Shown here one piece after another: positions 10,327-22,184 of a DNA stretch of 64,000 bases. The notes under the pieces were generated by a model. That model saw nothing but the letters and a program-made list of their open reading frames with translations, was not told where the DNA came from and did not search any database. Both the position numbers and the translations under genes were made by a program. Location: the NCBI GenBank assembly GCA_004431415.1, contig QPMI01000612.1:62001-126000 (forward strand), in the 5' to 3' direction. Within the stretch, counting starts at the first letter, position 1; the number at the start of each line of letters is the position of its first letter. Source of the stretch: Cyanophora paradoxa (lineage: Eukaryota > Glaucocystophyceae > Cyanophorales > Cyanophoraceae).

Positions 10327-13102
10327 ATGGTGCTGCAACACCCCGTCTCTAACGAGTCAATCAACTGCGGTAGGCTCGGCCACGCGGCGCGCGGCGCGAT
10401 CGAATGCTCACCCCGGCGCGCTCGTCCCCACGCAGGCCTCGATATCAATGCCGTGCCGGACATATGCGCGGCCCTGTCGAGCGCGCGGGAACAGAATTTC
10501 GACTTCGTCTCGCTGCCCCTGGTCCATCCGCGCTACTACCGGGACCTGGCGGACTCGACGCACCGGAGACCCGAGCCGTTCACGCGCTCCGACCTGCTTC
10601 TGAACTCATCGCAATGGAGCCATTATGTCGTCGGAAAGGTCTCGGCTTGCCTGCAGTTCGACTCGCCTGTCGCAGCGACGCGCCGCAACGCTGAGCTGGT
10701 GCGTGCCCCACCGCCCGGCGAGCTCGCCACACCCCACGCGCGGCTCTCGTCGGTCTAGCTTAGCTCTCATCGGCGGGAGCTAACGCCGACTGCCCCGCCG
10801 CCCGCCCCCGGCCGCTCATCGCGATCGCCAGGCGCTGCGGCAAGAGCTCGCGTGGGCGACGCATCTGTCGCTTCCCGCCGTGCTGCTCCCGACGCCCTCG
10901 TTCCACTCGACCAACTTCGCGAAGACCACCAACCAGGCTCTGCTGGGTCAGCGCACGCGCACGGCGCCTGTGCGCGTCGGCGGAGCTGACGCGCCGTGCC
11001 CGCAGGCCTCAGCCACATGCAGGTCTGGGTGCGCATCCCGCTCGTCTCCCCGACGCGGATGGTCAATGCGTACGACGCCGATGAGGCGGTGAGCGCGCGC
11101 CCCGCTCGCCGCGCCCCGCCGTCGCGCTCACGCGGGCGGCTCTGCAGGGCGCGGCTGCGGGCGGCGAGGGCAGCAGCGGGGGCGCGGTTGGGCCGACCGG
11201 TGCGCGGAGCGGCGTGGTGCGCGCCGGCGTGCCGCTTACGCGAGGGGACGCGGCAGAGCGGGAGGATGATCCGTGGGAGTGGTGGAACGCCTTCAGGACC
11301 GCCTGCGAGCACAACCCGCTCCTCTCGCCCGGTGCGCCCCGCCGCGCGCTCCGGCCGCCCGAGCGCGCGCAGCTGAACGGCGCGGCAGCGCTGGAGGTCA
11401 CTGCGGAGCTCCCGCCCCGGGAGGAGCTCGCGCGCTGGCGCGGCGAGCCAGTCAAGGCGCGCCCCGCCCGCCCCCCGGGCCGGCGAGGCCGCTGAGGGGC
11501 GCGGCAGGCGCTGTTCGTGCCGACGTCGATCTTCCTGACGAACAAGCGCGGCTTCCCGACGCTCTCGAAGCGGCACCAGGACTTCATCTCCTCCTTCTTC
11601 AAGTACAAGGTCTCCGTCGTCGTCACCGGCAAGACCAAGCACCCGGAGGGCGTCCGCGCCTACCAGAACTACCTCTCCTACCTCCTCTCGCGGGCCCCCG
11701 CGCCGACGGAGCAGGAGCAGTTCGAGGGCCCGTACCTGGACTACCTGCAGGCGCCGCTGCAGCCGCTGCAGGACAACCTGGAGTCGCAGACGTATGAGAC
11801 GTTCGAGAAGGACCCGATCAAGTACGTCCGCTACGAGCAGGCCGTCGAGGCCGCCCTCCGCGACCGCGCCGCACCGGGCTCCGGTCCGCCCCGCCCCGCC
11901 CTCCCCGCCCCGCCCCGCCCCGCCGCCCCTCGCCCGACCCGCCCGCGCCCCTGCCGCGCAGTCACGGTGCTCATGGTTGTCGGCGCCGGCCGCGGGCCCC
12001 TCGTCCGCGCCTCCCTCCGCGCCTCCAAGGCATCCCCTCGCCCCCCGGCCCCCGCCGCGACACGCCCCGCGGCCTGACGCCGCCGCGGCAGAGCGCGAAC
12101 CGGAAGCTGCGCGTGTACGCCGTCGAGAAGAACCCCAACGCCGTCGTCACGTGCGCGGGGGACGGGGGGAGGAGGCGGGGTGATGGGGTGAGGAGGGGGC
12201 GGGGCGGGGCAGGCTGCAGAACGCGAAGGAGACGGAGGGGTGGGAGGAGGTGGAGGTGGTGGCGTCGGACATGCGGGACTGGGAGGCGCCCGTCAAGGCG
12301 GACATCGTCGTCTCCGAGCTGCTCGGCTCCTGGGGCGACAACGAGCTCTCCCCGGAGTGCCTCGACGGCATCACCCGCCACATGAAGGGTGCCCCCGCCC
12401 CGCCCCCCGCCCCTCCCCCCCCGCCCCGCCCCCCGCCCCCCCCCCCCCCGCCCCCCGCCCCGCCCCGCCGCCTCGTCGCGCGCTGACGGGGGCGGGCAGA
12501 GGACGGGATCTCGATCCCGTGCGAGTACACGAGCTTCGCGGCGCCGCTCTCCTCCTCGAAGCTCTTCAACGAGGTCAAGGCGTACAACGACCTCCAGCAC
12601 TTCGAGACGCCCTACGTCGTCAAGATCCACAACGCCCACCAGCTCGCCGAGGCCCAGCCCGTCTTCGTCTTCCACCACCCGAACCGCTGCGAGCCGCAGC
12701 CGCCGGACAACTCGCGCTACGCGTGCCTCTCGTTCACCACGGCGGACGCGGCGACGATGCACGGCTTCGTCGGCTACTTCCACGCCAAGCTCTACGGCGA
12801 CGTCTACATCAGCATCGAGCCGCGCACCTTCTCGGAGGGCATGTTCTCCTGGTTCCCCCTCTTCATCCCCCTCCGCAACCCCGTCTACGTCCCCAAGGGC
12901 GCCCGCATCACCGCCCACTTCTGGCGCAACAACTCCCGCCAGAAGGCGCCCCCGCCTCCCCGTCCTTCCTTGCCGGCCCCCGCCCCGCGTCCCGCTGACC
13001 ACCGCCGCGCCCCCGTAGGTCTGGTACGAGTGGGCCGTGACAGAGCCCGTGCACAGCCCCGTGCACAACCCCAACGGCCGCTCCTACTGGATCGGCCTCT
13101 AG
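10327..13102 (+). CDS. PRMT5: Protein arginine N-methyltransferase 5 (PRMT5), 12 exons
   Basis: Type II arginine methyltransferase making symmetric dimethylarginine on Sm proteins and histones, normally with a MEP50-type partner. Exons: 10327-10369, 10436-10698, 10832-10946, 11006-11088, 11148-11333, 11373-11456, 11508-11883, 11962-12029, 12092-12150, 12213-12388, 12500-12945, 13019-13102. The N-terminal TIM-barrel part contains [17 protein letters not shown] and [11 protein letters not shown]. The catalytic part shows [18 protein letters not shown] (with the Phe typical of PRMT5), the SAM-binding motif [20 protein letters not shown], the double-E loop [19 protein letters not shown], and the end [12 protein letters not shown]...GRSYWIGL. 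All main PRMT5 landmarks are present, so it should be functional. At least four introns start with GC (11334, 11457, 12030, 12946). The start codon lies 135 bp from that of the divergent coiled-coil gene. Confidence 0.96.
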
Positions 13103-13229
13103 CCCGCGCCGCGCCGCCCCCTGCCCCCGCACGCAGCACTAGTTAGCCTCTCAGAGTCTCTTCAGTTCAAATACTGCTCTAGTACGCCTCGTCGTTGCCA
13201 CCTCCGGCCCCCGCCGCCTCATTTGCAGT

Positions 13230-14176
13230 CTACATCTCCATCTCCTCTTTCGCGTACTTGATGGTCCACTCGCGGGCCGTGGCGGCGTACGTGGCCGCGT
13301 CCTCCGCCTCGACGTTGGCGGGCGTGTGCGCGAAGACGGGGAAGCGCAGAAGCGAGTAGGCCCCGGCGAGGAGCCTGGCCAGCGAGCTCCGCGCCGACCA
13401 CTCCTGCAGCTCCGCGACGCACTGCGCAGGTTCGATCGCGATCAGAGCCGCTGAGCGCCAGCGCTAGCGCTAGAGAACTACGTGCGCCAGCGCTAGCGCT
13501 ATAGCTGGATATCGATAGCTTAAAGCTTGAACTTCAGCTTAAGCTTATAATTATAACTATAATTAAGCTTTCGAATTCATTTAGCGCGAGAACTGCGGAT
13601 GGGACCGGGGCGCGAATTTTGCGCACGTGGTTGTCCACGACGCCTTCCCGGGTGATATTGGGGTGCCAGATGGGGGTCACGAACTGCAGCGTCGGCGGCG
13701 ACTGCGAAATTAAAGAATCCAAAACTCAGTCATGCAGCCGCTGCAGCTGGCCGCCCGGCCGCGCGCGCGCCTCCGGATAAGTTTCAGGCAGCTTGATGAG
13801 CATTTTGAAAACTCCATCTCCGTATGGCGTGTGCTCCGGTCCGCGGATGGCTTCAAGTACATATATATATGCATACAGTCGATGCAAATTCAGCGATTGC
13901 GATTTTCGCGCGCGCACTGGCGACGAGGTTTCGCTCGTCGGTCTCGCCTTCCTCCGCCGGCTTGAGGAACAACCACCCCTCACGCGAAACCTCCCGCAGC
14001 TCGTTCAGCACCTTCTTGGAGAGCTCGGACTGTGCACGAGGCAGTGCACGAGGTCAGCCGCGCGCGGGGTAAGACGGTGCGCATGCTTCGGTTCGGCGCC
14101 GCGAAAATTAAAAACGCACCGGCACTTCGCCGCTATCGGCGGGCGACGTGCAGTGGATTTCGCGCTCCTTGTCTCC
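13230..14176 (-). CDS. UBC-fold (E2-like) protein, copy B, 5'-partial
   Basis: Inverted paralogue of the gene at 3227-4195. Exons on the minus strand: 14176-14120, 14029-13918, 13850-13771, 13701-13627 and 13421-13230. It encodes GDKEREIHCTSPADSGEVP, SELSKKVLNELREVSREGW, the E2 core GDGFVFK-like GVFKMLIKLPETYPE, SPPTLQFVTPIWHPNI, and a tail ending TIKYAKEEMEM. The exon 13421 join gives GVVDNHCVAELQEW. Here a cysteine sits near, though three residues later than, the canonical E2 active-site position, where copy A has valine. It may be an active or partly active E2. The exon-3 start (SPPTLQF...) is nearly identical at DNA level to copy A, while the other exons have diverged. One intron uses a GC donor (13770). 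It converges on PRMT5, 127 bp between stops. The start exon was not found. Confidence 0.72.
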
Positions 14177-15252
14177 CTGCGCATGCGCAGGGATCGGCTC
14201 AACAAAGAGAAGCTCTAAAAGCAGACTCTGCAGCTGATATGCATTTGCAGCTGACACGAGTGCCGCACTGCGCGTGCTTCAAGGCTTGCCATATTGTGCG
14301 TGTTAACGTTGTTGCCGGCGCCTCGCTCGCCAAGCTCGCGATCGAGTACTAGTTGGCCTCGAGCTAGTACTCTAGATCTCTATACAACCGTTGAACATCG
14401 TATATCACAGATCTAGATCTCCTCGCTCTTTCAGATCTCCCGGGAGTCCTCGAGCTCGTATATCACAGAACATCGAGTCGACGTCTCAGACTCTGAGAGT
14501 CTCAGAGTCTAGATCTCCTCGCTCTTTCAATCTCCGAGGCTCTTCGCAAAGAAGTCTTTCTGCCCCTCGGCTATATCTAGCTAACAAAAGAACCGGAGTG
14601 TAGCTATCATCATAGTATATATAGGTCTGACGGTCTAGATAGCGCGGCCGCTGAGCCGCTGAGCTAGCGCTATAGCTATAGGTCCGACGGTCAGGGCCCG
14701 GGGCCTTGCCAAAAAAGTTGGAGCTGCATGAGCCTCCTTACTAAGTTATAATATTTAAAATTAATTAGAGTCGATGATCATGGGCTGCAGCCCTGCGGCG
14801 GCGGCTTCATGACCGTCCTAGTAGCCCCCAGGGGAAGAGTCGATCATGATCACCGAGTGATCATGACTCACTGATCACGAGTCGTCTCTCATTCATGCTG
14901 TACGCTGCAGGTGACAACTAAACTTGAAAGCCCGCGCGGCCCGGAGCCGCCGGTACTGGGCAGGCCCTCGCGAGTACGATCATGATCAGGTGCTGGGCTT
15001 TATGGGAGGCGTCTACGTTGGCCTGCCGCAGTACTAGTGCCAGCCTTGGCAGACGCCGGAAGAAGACGCCGGAGCACGCGGAGACGGGGCGCTGAAGCGC
15101 GCTGGCCCGAGCGGGGCTTGCATGGGGCGCGGCGAGGGGTGGGGGCCGCTGGTCCGCGGGGCTGCCGCCTGAAGGCGAGCGCGAAAGCCGGCAAGGAAGA
15201 AAGGGAGCCGGCGGGGCCTCTGGGGAACGCGTGGCGAGTCGCCCGTCTAGCG
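14177..15252. other. Intergenic, short palindromes and direct repeats
   Basis: 14177-14370 still resembles, inverted, the region upstream of UBC copy A (3090-3226) and may hold its first exon or promoter. 14391-14540 has two direct copies of TAGATCTCCTCGCTCTTTCA and two of ATATCACAGA. Many six-base palindromes (AGATCT, GAGCTC, GCTAGC, TGATCA) follow, including a TGATCATGA-rich cluster at 14840-14885. Nothing gene-like is supported from 14370 to 15252. Confidence 0.5.
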
Positions 15253-16366
15253 TCAGGCCCCCTTGATGCGGGCGCGGGCCCACTCGGAGAGGGGCCCGAT
15301 GCGGAAGGGGCCCTGGTACCAGAGGGCCTCGCCGGCCGGGGAGAGGGCGGCGAGGGCGGGGTGCGGGCGGTCGGCGGCGGCGAGGCGGCCCCAGGCCTCC
15401 GACTGAGGGTCCCGCAGGAGGGCGAAGGCCGCGCCGGCGCGCAGCGCGACGGAGAGCGCCGCGACGAGGGCGTCCGCCTCCGCCGAGCCCGCCGCGTCCG
15501 GAACGTACACGACTGCCGCGCGCGTCACATTGGGGCGGAAGCGGGCCCGACGCCGCGGCGCGAAAGCTCGAGACGAACACGGGGCGCGGGGCGCGGCGCG
15601 CGCGGCGAAGGCAGCGGGGGGCTCCTCGGCGGGAAGGTCGGGGAAGTGCTCCCGGGGTACGTGCGCGAGCGCGAAGTCCCGCAGCGCCTTGACGGAGCGC
15701 GAGCCGCTGAAGTCCGTCCCCGCCTTCAGCGCGTCCACCGCCTTCGCCGAGTCTTCCCCGGCGCCGCCGGCGTGGAAAACCGCCTGCGGCGCCGCGGGAG
15801 GCGTGAGGCGGCTGGCTGGCCATGGCCCGAAGGGTGGGCGCGCCTTCACGGCCGGGTAGCCTGATATCCCCACGCTGTTGCAGAGATCGTACTCCTGAGA
15901 ATGCGCGTGAGTGACGACGGCGGGCGGGGAGTGGGACCCGCGCACGGCTTGGCAGTCGATCGCCGCGAGGTCTGCGATGCCCTGCAGGTCCTCCGCGGCC
16001 CGCTCGTAGGTCGGCGCGAACACCTTGCAGTGGTGGCACCCCGGATGGTAGAACTGCACCACGGCGCCGGCGCTCAGCGAGCCAACACACAGCGCAGCAC
16101 CCATAAACAGAGCGGACCTCAACGAGGCGGAACCCGCCATCCAGTACGACGGCGAGGTTCTTCTTCGTGATGGAGAGGACCGTGCTTTTCCGGCTGTACA
16201 GTCCCGCGCCCTCTCCGTGCTTCTCATCCGCGCTCGCAGGGACCTCGCCGTCGAACGCGGCCTCTTTCTCGCTCTTCTGAGGCGGCGAGCCTCGTCTGAT
16301 GCGCTCTGCGACGTAGACTGCGAGTAGAAACGCCGCCGCGAGCGCCGCACGCTTGCAGAGCGCCAT
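15253..16366 (-). CDS. Thioredoxin/PDI-like membrane-anchored protein
   Basis: Minus-strand gene with exons 16366-16118, 16053-15946, 15894-15844 and 15783-15253. The N terminus MALCKRAALAAAFLLAVYVA is a signal anchor, so the protein is probably in the ER or another secretory compartment. A thioredoxin fold follows: FRLVEFYHPGCHHCKVFAPT with the redox motif CHHC, AAIDCQA, then the cis-Pro region VGISGYPAVK. The second half (TRAAVVYVPDAAGS...WYQGPFRIGPLSEW) has no recognisable catalytic motif and resembles the redox-inactive b-type thioredoxin domains of PDI proteins. Likely a thiol-disulfide oxidoreductase acting on secretory proteins. One intron has a GC donor (15843). The start is 345 bp from that of the divergent FANCM-like gene. 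Confidence 0.8.
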
Positions 16367-16710
16367 CGTCCCACTGTGTCCTTGGCGCCGCATCGGCGCG
16401 CCGCCTGGCCGCGCGGCTTGGCCGGTCGCTCGAAGACGCTGCCGTTCGCAAAGAGTGGCCGCGATTCGCGCTTATCGCAGATCTAGAGTCGACGCAGAGT
16501 ACGAAGACTCGCTCAGGGGTATGGTAACCTTTTTGAATTGACCGCTACCCGTTCAGCCCGTCTGCGGCCTGCGCCGCACGGTCTGCGGCCTCAGCGCACT
16601 CTTCGAGCGCGCTCAGAAGCGGTTGAGTACGAGCAGCTCGGGCCGCCGACCCCCGCATGTCGTTGCGGGGGAGCGGGCTCCGGCCCTTGCTGCCTGCTCG
16701 CTCGCGGAGC

Positions 16711-19700
16711 ATGGACCTCTTCGGCGAGAGGGCTGAGGCGGAACAGGCTCGGTGCGCGTTTCAGGCCGCCCGCGGCCCGCGCCGCCCTTCCAAATCCGCG
16801 TGCGCAGCGGCGCGTTCGCCGAGCTGGAGCCGCCTCCTCCTCCACCGCCTCGCCGCGTGCAGCCAGACCTCTCAAAGATGGGCACGTTCGTTTATCCGGG
16901 TGCGCCGCCTGCCGGCCGTCCTTCGCTTGACATCCGCCGCTGACTGCCGCCGCGCGGGCCCCTGGCGTGCAGTGGACTTCCCGAAGCGCGAGGTTAGCTT
17001 CACTTCAGCTTCCTGTCCATCGCAGCGCGCCGAACTGCGTTCGCAGTACCAGTTCGAGATGGCGACGGCGGCGATCAAGGCGAACACGCTCGTGGCGCTC
17101 CCGACCGGCCTGGGGAAGACCTTCATCGCCGGAGTGGTCATGGTGCGTTTCGTCCGCTGCGCGCGGGTGCGCCGCCCGCCCACTCGCGCGGCCGCAGTAC
17201 AACTTCTGGCGGTGGTTCCCGGGGGGCAAGGTGCTCTTCGTGGCCCCCACGCGGCCGCTCGTCACGCAGCAGATGCGCGCCTGCCACGAGATCATGGGCA
17301 TCCCCGAGGCGCGCCGCCGCGCACCCTGCGCCCCGCCCTCTCGCTTTTCGCCGCGCCCCCGCCTTGACGCGGCCGGCGCGCAGAGCGACGGGGCGGAGAT
17401 GACGGGGGAGCTGGAGAGCGAGCGGCGGGCCCCTGCCTGGCGCCAGAAGCGCGTCTTCTTCCTCACCCCTCAGACCCTCAAGAACGACGTCGAGAACGGC
17501 GCGCAAGCCCCTCGCCCCTGTACCGCCGGGCCCTAACTCGTGCGGCAGGGGTGTGCCCGGCGGACGAGGTCGTGCTTCTGGTCGTGGACGAGTGCCACCG
17601 CGCCACCGGCGAGAACGCCAACTCAGTCGCCGTCCGCGAGGCGCGCTCCCCGGAGCCCCGCCGCGGCGGCCGCGGGGGCGCGGGGCTGACGTGGGGGCAG
17701 CTGGCGAGGCGGAACGCGTGGATGCGGGTGGTGGGGCTCACGGCGACGCCCGGGTCGGACGCGGCGTCCGTGCAGGCGGTGGTGGACAACCTGCTGGTGG
17801 AGCGCGTGGCGGCGCGCAGCGAGGGGGACCCCGACGTGGCGCCCCACGTGCACGGCAAGGAGCCCGAGGTCAAGCGCGTCGCCCCCTCGAGGGAGGCCCT
17901 CGCCGCCGCCGGCCTCCTCCGCCAGCTCCTCGACACCCCGCTCGCCCTCCTGCACCGCGCCGGCGCCCTCGACCCCTCCAGGAGAGTCGCCCAGGCCGCC
18001 CTCACGGCCGCCGAGGAGCGCTACAGCGCCGGCGCCGCGCAGGCCGCCGCCCCCAGGGACGCCAGCCGCGTCTTCGGTGCCCGCGCCCCCCGCCTTGCAT
18101 CGACTCCTCGCCCTAAGCCGAGCAGGGGCCTTCAGGTGCGCGCTGGAGCTGCTGAGCCTCGTGGAGGAGGTGGAGAAGCGCGGCCTGCGGCCCGCCCTGC
18201 CCCTCATCGAGGCCTTCCAGCGCGAAGCCAGCGCCTCCCAGTGCGCGCCTTCACACGCAATGCCTAGCAGGGCGCCGCGCGGCAGGCCGCCGCCCAGCAA
18301 CAGGCGCCCCGCCGCCCGCGGACGCCCTGCCCCTCACCTTCACCGCACAGGTACCTTCACCGCTGCGACGTCGCAAAGGACGCGCGCTTCGACAAGCTCC
18401 TCCGGTGCGCCCTCTCTCAGCCGAAGCCAACACAGCTGGCCCAGGCTTCGCTTGAAGGCTTCGGTTCTCCGCTTGCGTCTGAGGTCTGGCGTGCGGTGAC
18501 GCGCGGCGGGGCCAGGCTGGTGCGGGGGGCGGTGGCGAGGGGGGTGAGCCACCACAAGGTGGACGCCGTGGCGCGGGAGTTGCAGGGCCACTTCGCCGCG
18601 CCGGGGGCCGGGGCGACCCGCGCGATGGTCTTCGCCTCCCTCCGCACCACCGTCGCGTGCGGCCCCGGGCCCCCCGCTCTTCGCTTGGGCCAGCCGGTTC
18701 GGCGCGAGACGCGGCTGCAGGCTGCTCGAGGAGGCCTTGGAGGGCGTCCCCGGTGTGAGGGCCCTCCCTTTCGTCGGCCAGGGCGGTCCGTCGCCCCGCC
18801 CCCCCGCCCCCGCCGCCCTCCCTGGCCCCCTCGGAGCCGGCCGCGCGCAGCGAGCGCCCAGGCCGGCGCCGCCAAGGGCCTCTCCCAGGCCGAGCAGCAG
18901 GCCACCATCCAGGCGCGCCCGTGTCCACCTCCCCTTCATGCCCCCTCTTCCGAGCCCCGGCCGCAGAGGTTCCGCGGGGGAGAGTGCAACGTGCTCCTCT
19001 GCACCAGCGTGGGCGAAGAGGGCCTCGACATGCGCGTACCCCTCTTCCGCCTCGGCCCCTCGCCTCCCCGGAGCCTGACGGGACCGTGGGTAGAGGCGAG
19101 GTGGACCTCATCGTGTTCTACGATGTGCCGGAGAGCGCGACGCGAACCGTCCAGCGCATGGGCCGCACCGGCCGCAAGCGCGCCGGCCGCGTCGGTGCTG
19201 CCCCGCGGGCACGCGCCTCGCGCCTCCCCGCCCGACGCCGAGCGCGCAGTTGTGCTGGAGGCGGAGGGGGAAGACGGCGGCAGGTTCGAGAGGGCGAGGG
19301 CGGCGGCGGCGGCCACGGCGCGGTTCCTGCGCAGCGGCGCCCCGGGCCTCATCTTCCACAAGAGCACGGCGCCCGTCGTCCGCCCCCGCCCCGCCCCGCG
19401 GCGCCGGCGCGACCTCACGCCCGCACAGATCCCCGAGGGAGTCGAGCCGGCGCCCTTCTTCCGCACCGGAGGGCCGGCGAACGACCCCGCCCCGGACCCC
19501 GAGGCCGCCCCGGCCCCCGCATCGGCTGCCCCGATGGCCTGGCGGCCCATGTCCGCGGGAGCGGGCAAGGAGAACGTTCCCCCTTCCCTCGGGGAGGAGA
19601 AGAGGGGGTTTCGAGCCCCCTGGGCCGGCGGGCCCGCCGCGCCTCCCTTCCGCACCCAATCGGCCCCCTCGCCGGCTGTGCGGGAGGCAGCCGCGGGCGT

Positions 19701-22184
19701 ACCGCAGCAGCAGGCGTCGGGGCCGAGCCCGGCCCCGTGGAAGAAGAAGTCCGGGTTCTTGAGTGGCCCTTCGAGCCGCCCCACCCTCTGCTCCCCTGCC
19801 GCGCCCCTCCCGCACGACCCGCCCTCCCAATCTTTACCCGCCCCGGCCCCCGCCCCAGTTCCCGCATCCAGCGGGCCGGCCCCCGGCCCGTCGGCGCCCC
19901 TGCGCTCCTTCAGCGCCCCGGCCGTCCCGCCGGCGCCGCTCGGCAGCTCCACTTCGTCCGCGTACCCCTCCAAGATCCATCCCTGGCCTCTGCCACGATC
20001 GGCCCCTTCCCAATCAACTTCGCAGTCGCAAGCCTCCCCGAGCTCCGCCCCCCCATCCCCGCCCCGATTCTCCCATTACTTCCCCGCCCCCGCCCCCCGC
20101 ACTGCCGCCGCCGGCCCTCCCCTGCCCCAGTGCTTCTCTGCCCCCACCACCGCCTCCGCCCCCGCCTACGCTGCCCGCCCTGGCTCCGCCGCTGCCTCCC
20201 GCCCATGGGGCGCTGCCGCCGCGCCGAGTGCTTGCAGCGCCGTCTCTGCCTCTTCCTCCGCCCCTCTCCCCTGCCCCGGCAGCTCCCCAGGCGCGTGTAT
20301 TTCCGCCCCCAACCCGTGGCTCTCCGCCGCCGCCCCTGCCGCCGCCCCCCGTCCCGCATCCGCCGCCGCCCCGTGCTTCTGGGGCGCCGCGTCGGCCTCC
20401 GGGAGATGGGGCGGGGGCGTGGCGCCGCGCACGCCGGCGGGGGCCGCCCCTCGGCCGCCTCCGAGCGAGCCCATCGACCTCGTCTCCCCGAGCCCCCGCC
20501 CCGCCCGCCCCCTCGGAGCCCGCCCCGCCGCCCCCGCCCCGCCCCGCCCTCCACTCCCCCTGCCCTTCCCACTCCCTGCCCCGCGACTCGCGCCCCTCCC
20601 TCGAGATCGTGTCCCCCCGCCCCCTCCGCCGCCCGTCGATCTCGTGTCCCCGGAGGGGCCGCGGACCCCTGCCTGCCCCCGGAGTCGCCCAGCACAGGGC
20701 CCCGCCTCTGCAAGCGCCGGCGGCCGCGTCGGGCGGCCGACGGCGGCGCCGCCGGCCCGCCGGGCGCGGACGGGCCCAACGGGGATGCGACGCCAGGGAG
20801 CGGGGTCCGGCCGAGGCGGCGGCTGCGGCGGGGCGGACGGTCGGCCAACGCACCCGACAGCAGCGACGAGGAGGGCGCCGACTCGGAGCGGCCGGCGGCG
20901 GGGGGCGGAGACCGCGGGGGAGCAGGCCCCGGCCGCCCCCGGCTCGCCCCGGGCGCGACGGCGAGCGGCGCTCGCGGCGGCTCCAGAAGGCCGCCGAGCG
21001 GAAGGCCGCGCGGGCCCCTCGCCTCCCGCCCCGCCCCGGCGCCCCCCGGCCGGCGGGGCCGGGCCCGACGGGCGCCTTCTTCGACTGGGAGGCCGAGTGC
21101 GTGGGGGTGCCGGAGCCTCGCCCCCCGGGATGCGCTGAGCGGGGGCGGGGCAGGGTGGAGGAGGGGGAGGAGGGGAGCGGGGACGAGGGCGGCAGCGGGT
21201 CGGAGGAGAGCGGCGGCTCCCTGGGCGGCTTCCTCGTCGACGACGACGTCGTCGAGGCCGAGTGGCCGTGCGCCGCACCGCGCCGCGCCCCAGGCTCGAG
21301 CCGCAGAGCGCTCGCTGACCGGGGCGCTGCCGCAGGGGCGCCGAGGCGGGGGCGGAGGAGGAGGAGGCGCAGGGGAGCCAGGAGGCGGGCGCGGGGGCCC
21401 ACGACGAGGAGGCCATGTACCTGTGCGCGCGTGCCCTCGTTCGCCCCTCGTTCGCCCCCACTGACGGGCGCGCAGGGAGAGCCTGATGAGCCAGCCGGGG
21501 TTCGGGGAGGAGGCGCCCCCCGGGCGCAGCCGGGCGCCGCGCTTCGCGTCGCCGCCGCGGGTGCGGGCGGTGATGGGCCGCCACGCCTTCCACATCCGCG
21601 CGCCCCTGGACGACGACGAGGACGACGTCGTGCGCCCTCCCGAGCCCCTCTGCCCGCTACGCCGCGCTCTCCTCACGACGCACTATTCATCCCCAGGTGC
21701 GGAGCGACGAGGAGACGGACAGCGACGAGGAGGACCCGGGGGCGGGGGCACCGGAGGCCGAGGAGCGCCGCGGCTTCGCGGCGCACTGCTCCGCCGAGTG
21801 GGAGCACGAGGAGCGCGCTGAGGCCCGCCGCTGGCGCCGCCGCACCGCCCGCCGCGCACCCGGCGGCGGCGCCGCCGCCCGCCGCCCCCACCAGCGCCGC
21901 CGGCCCCGGCCCCGGCCCCGGCCGCGGTTGCTCCCCAAGCTGCGTCGTCGTCCAACCCGCCCCCGCTCACCGTTTCGCCTTACTGGGGGGCCCCCGCGCC
22001 GGTCGCCCCGCCGCCCGTGGCGGCCCCCTGGGCGGCCCCCACCTTCCACGGCTCGGCAGCAACCGCAGCATCGGCGGCGGCTGAGCCGTCTGCGGCCGCG
22101 GATGAGGACGAGGAAGCCTTCTGGCTTGAGGTGGCCGCCCGCGCCGACGAGCTGTGCGCCCGCCGGGGCGCCGGCGCAGGGTAG
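16711..22184 (+). CDS. FANCM: FANCM/Hef/Mph1-type DNA helicase-translocase
   Basis: SF2 DNA translocase of the Fanconi anaemia and replication-fork repair pathway. ATG at 16711 gives MDLFGERAEAEQA. After short exons comes RSQYQFEMATAAI and the Walker A motif LPTGLGKTFIAGVVM (about 17090). Motif Ia (LFVAPTRPLVTQQM), EMTG, FFLTPQTLKNDV and the Walker B box VVDECHRATG (about 17585, DECH) follow. Motif III (VVGLTATPGSD) and the insert with HGKEPEVKR match FANCM. C-terminal helicase motifs are VLLCTSVGEEGLDM, GEVDLIVFYD and TVQRMGRTGRKRAGRV (about 19140-19200). The rest is Pro/Ser-rich and then acidic (SLGGFLVDDDVVE, SLMSQPGF, SDEETDSDEED), matching in order the FLDDEAEL/MRAIYMKSL region of animal FANCM. 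The protein ends without a recognisable ERCC4 nuclease-like plus HhH module, unlike human FANCM. Many short C-rich introns; exact exon ends after 18000 are unresolved. Confidence 0.9.
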
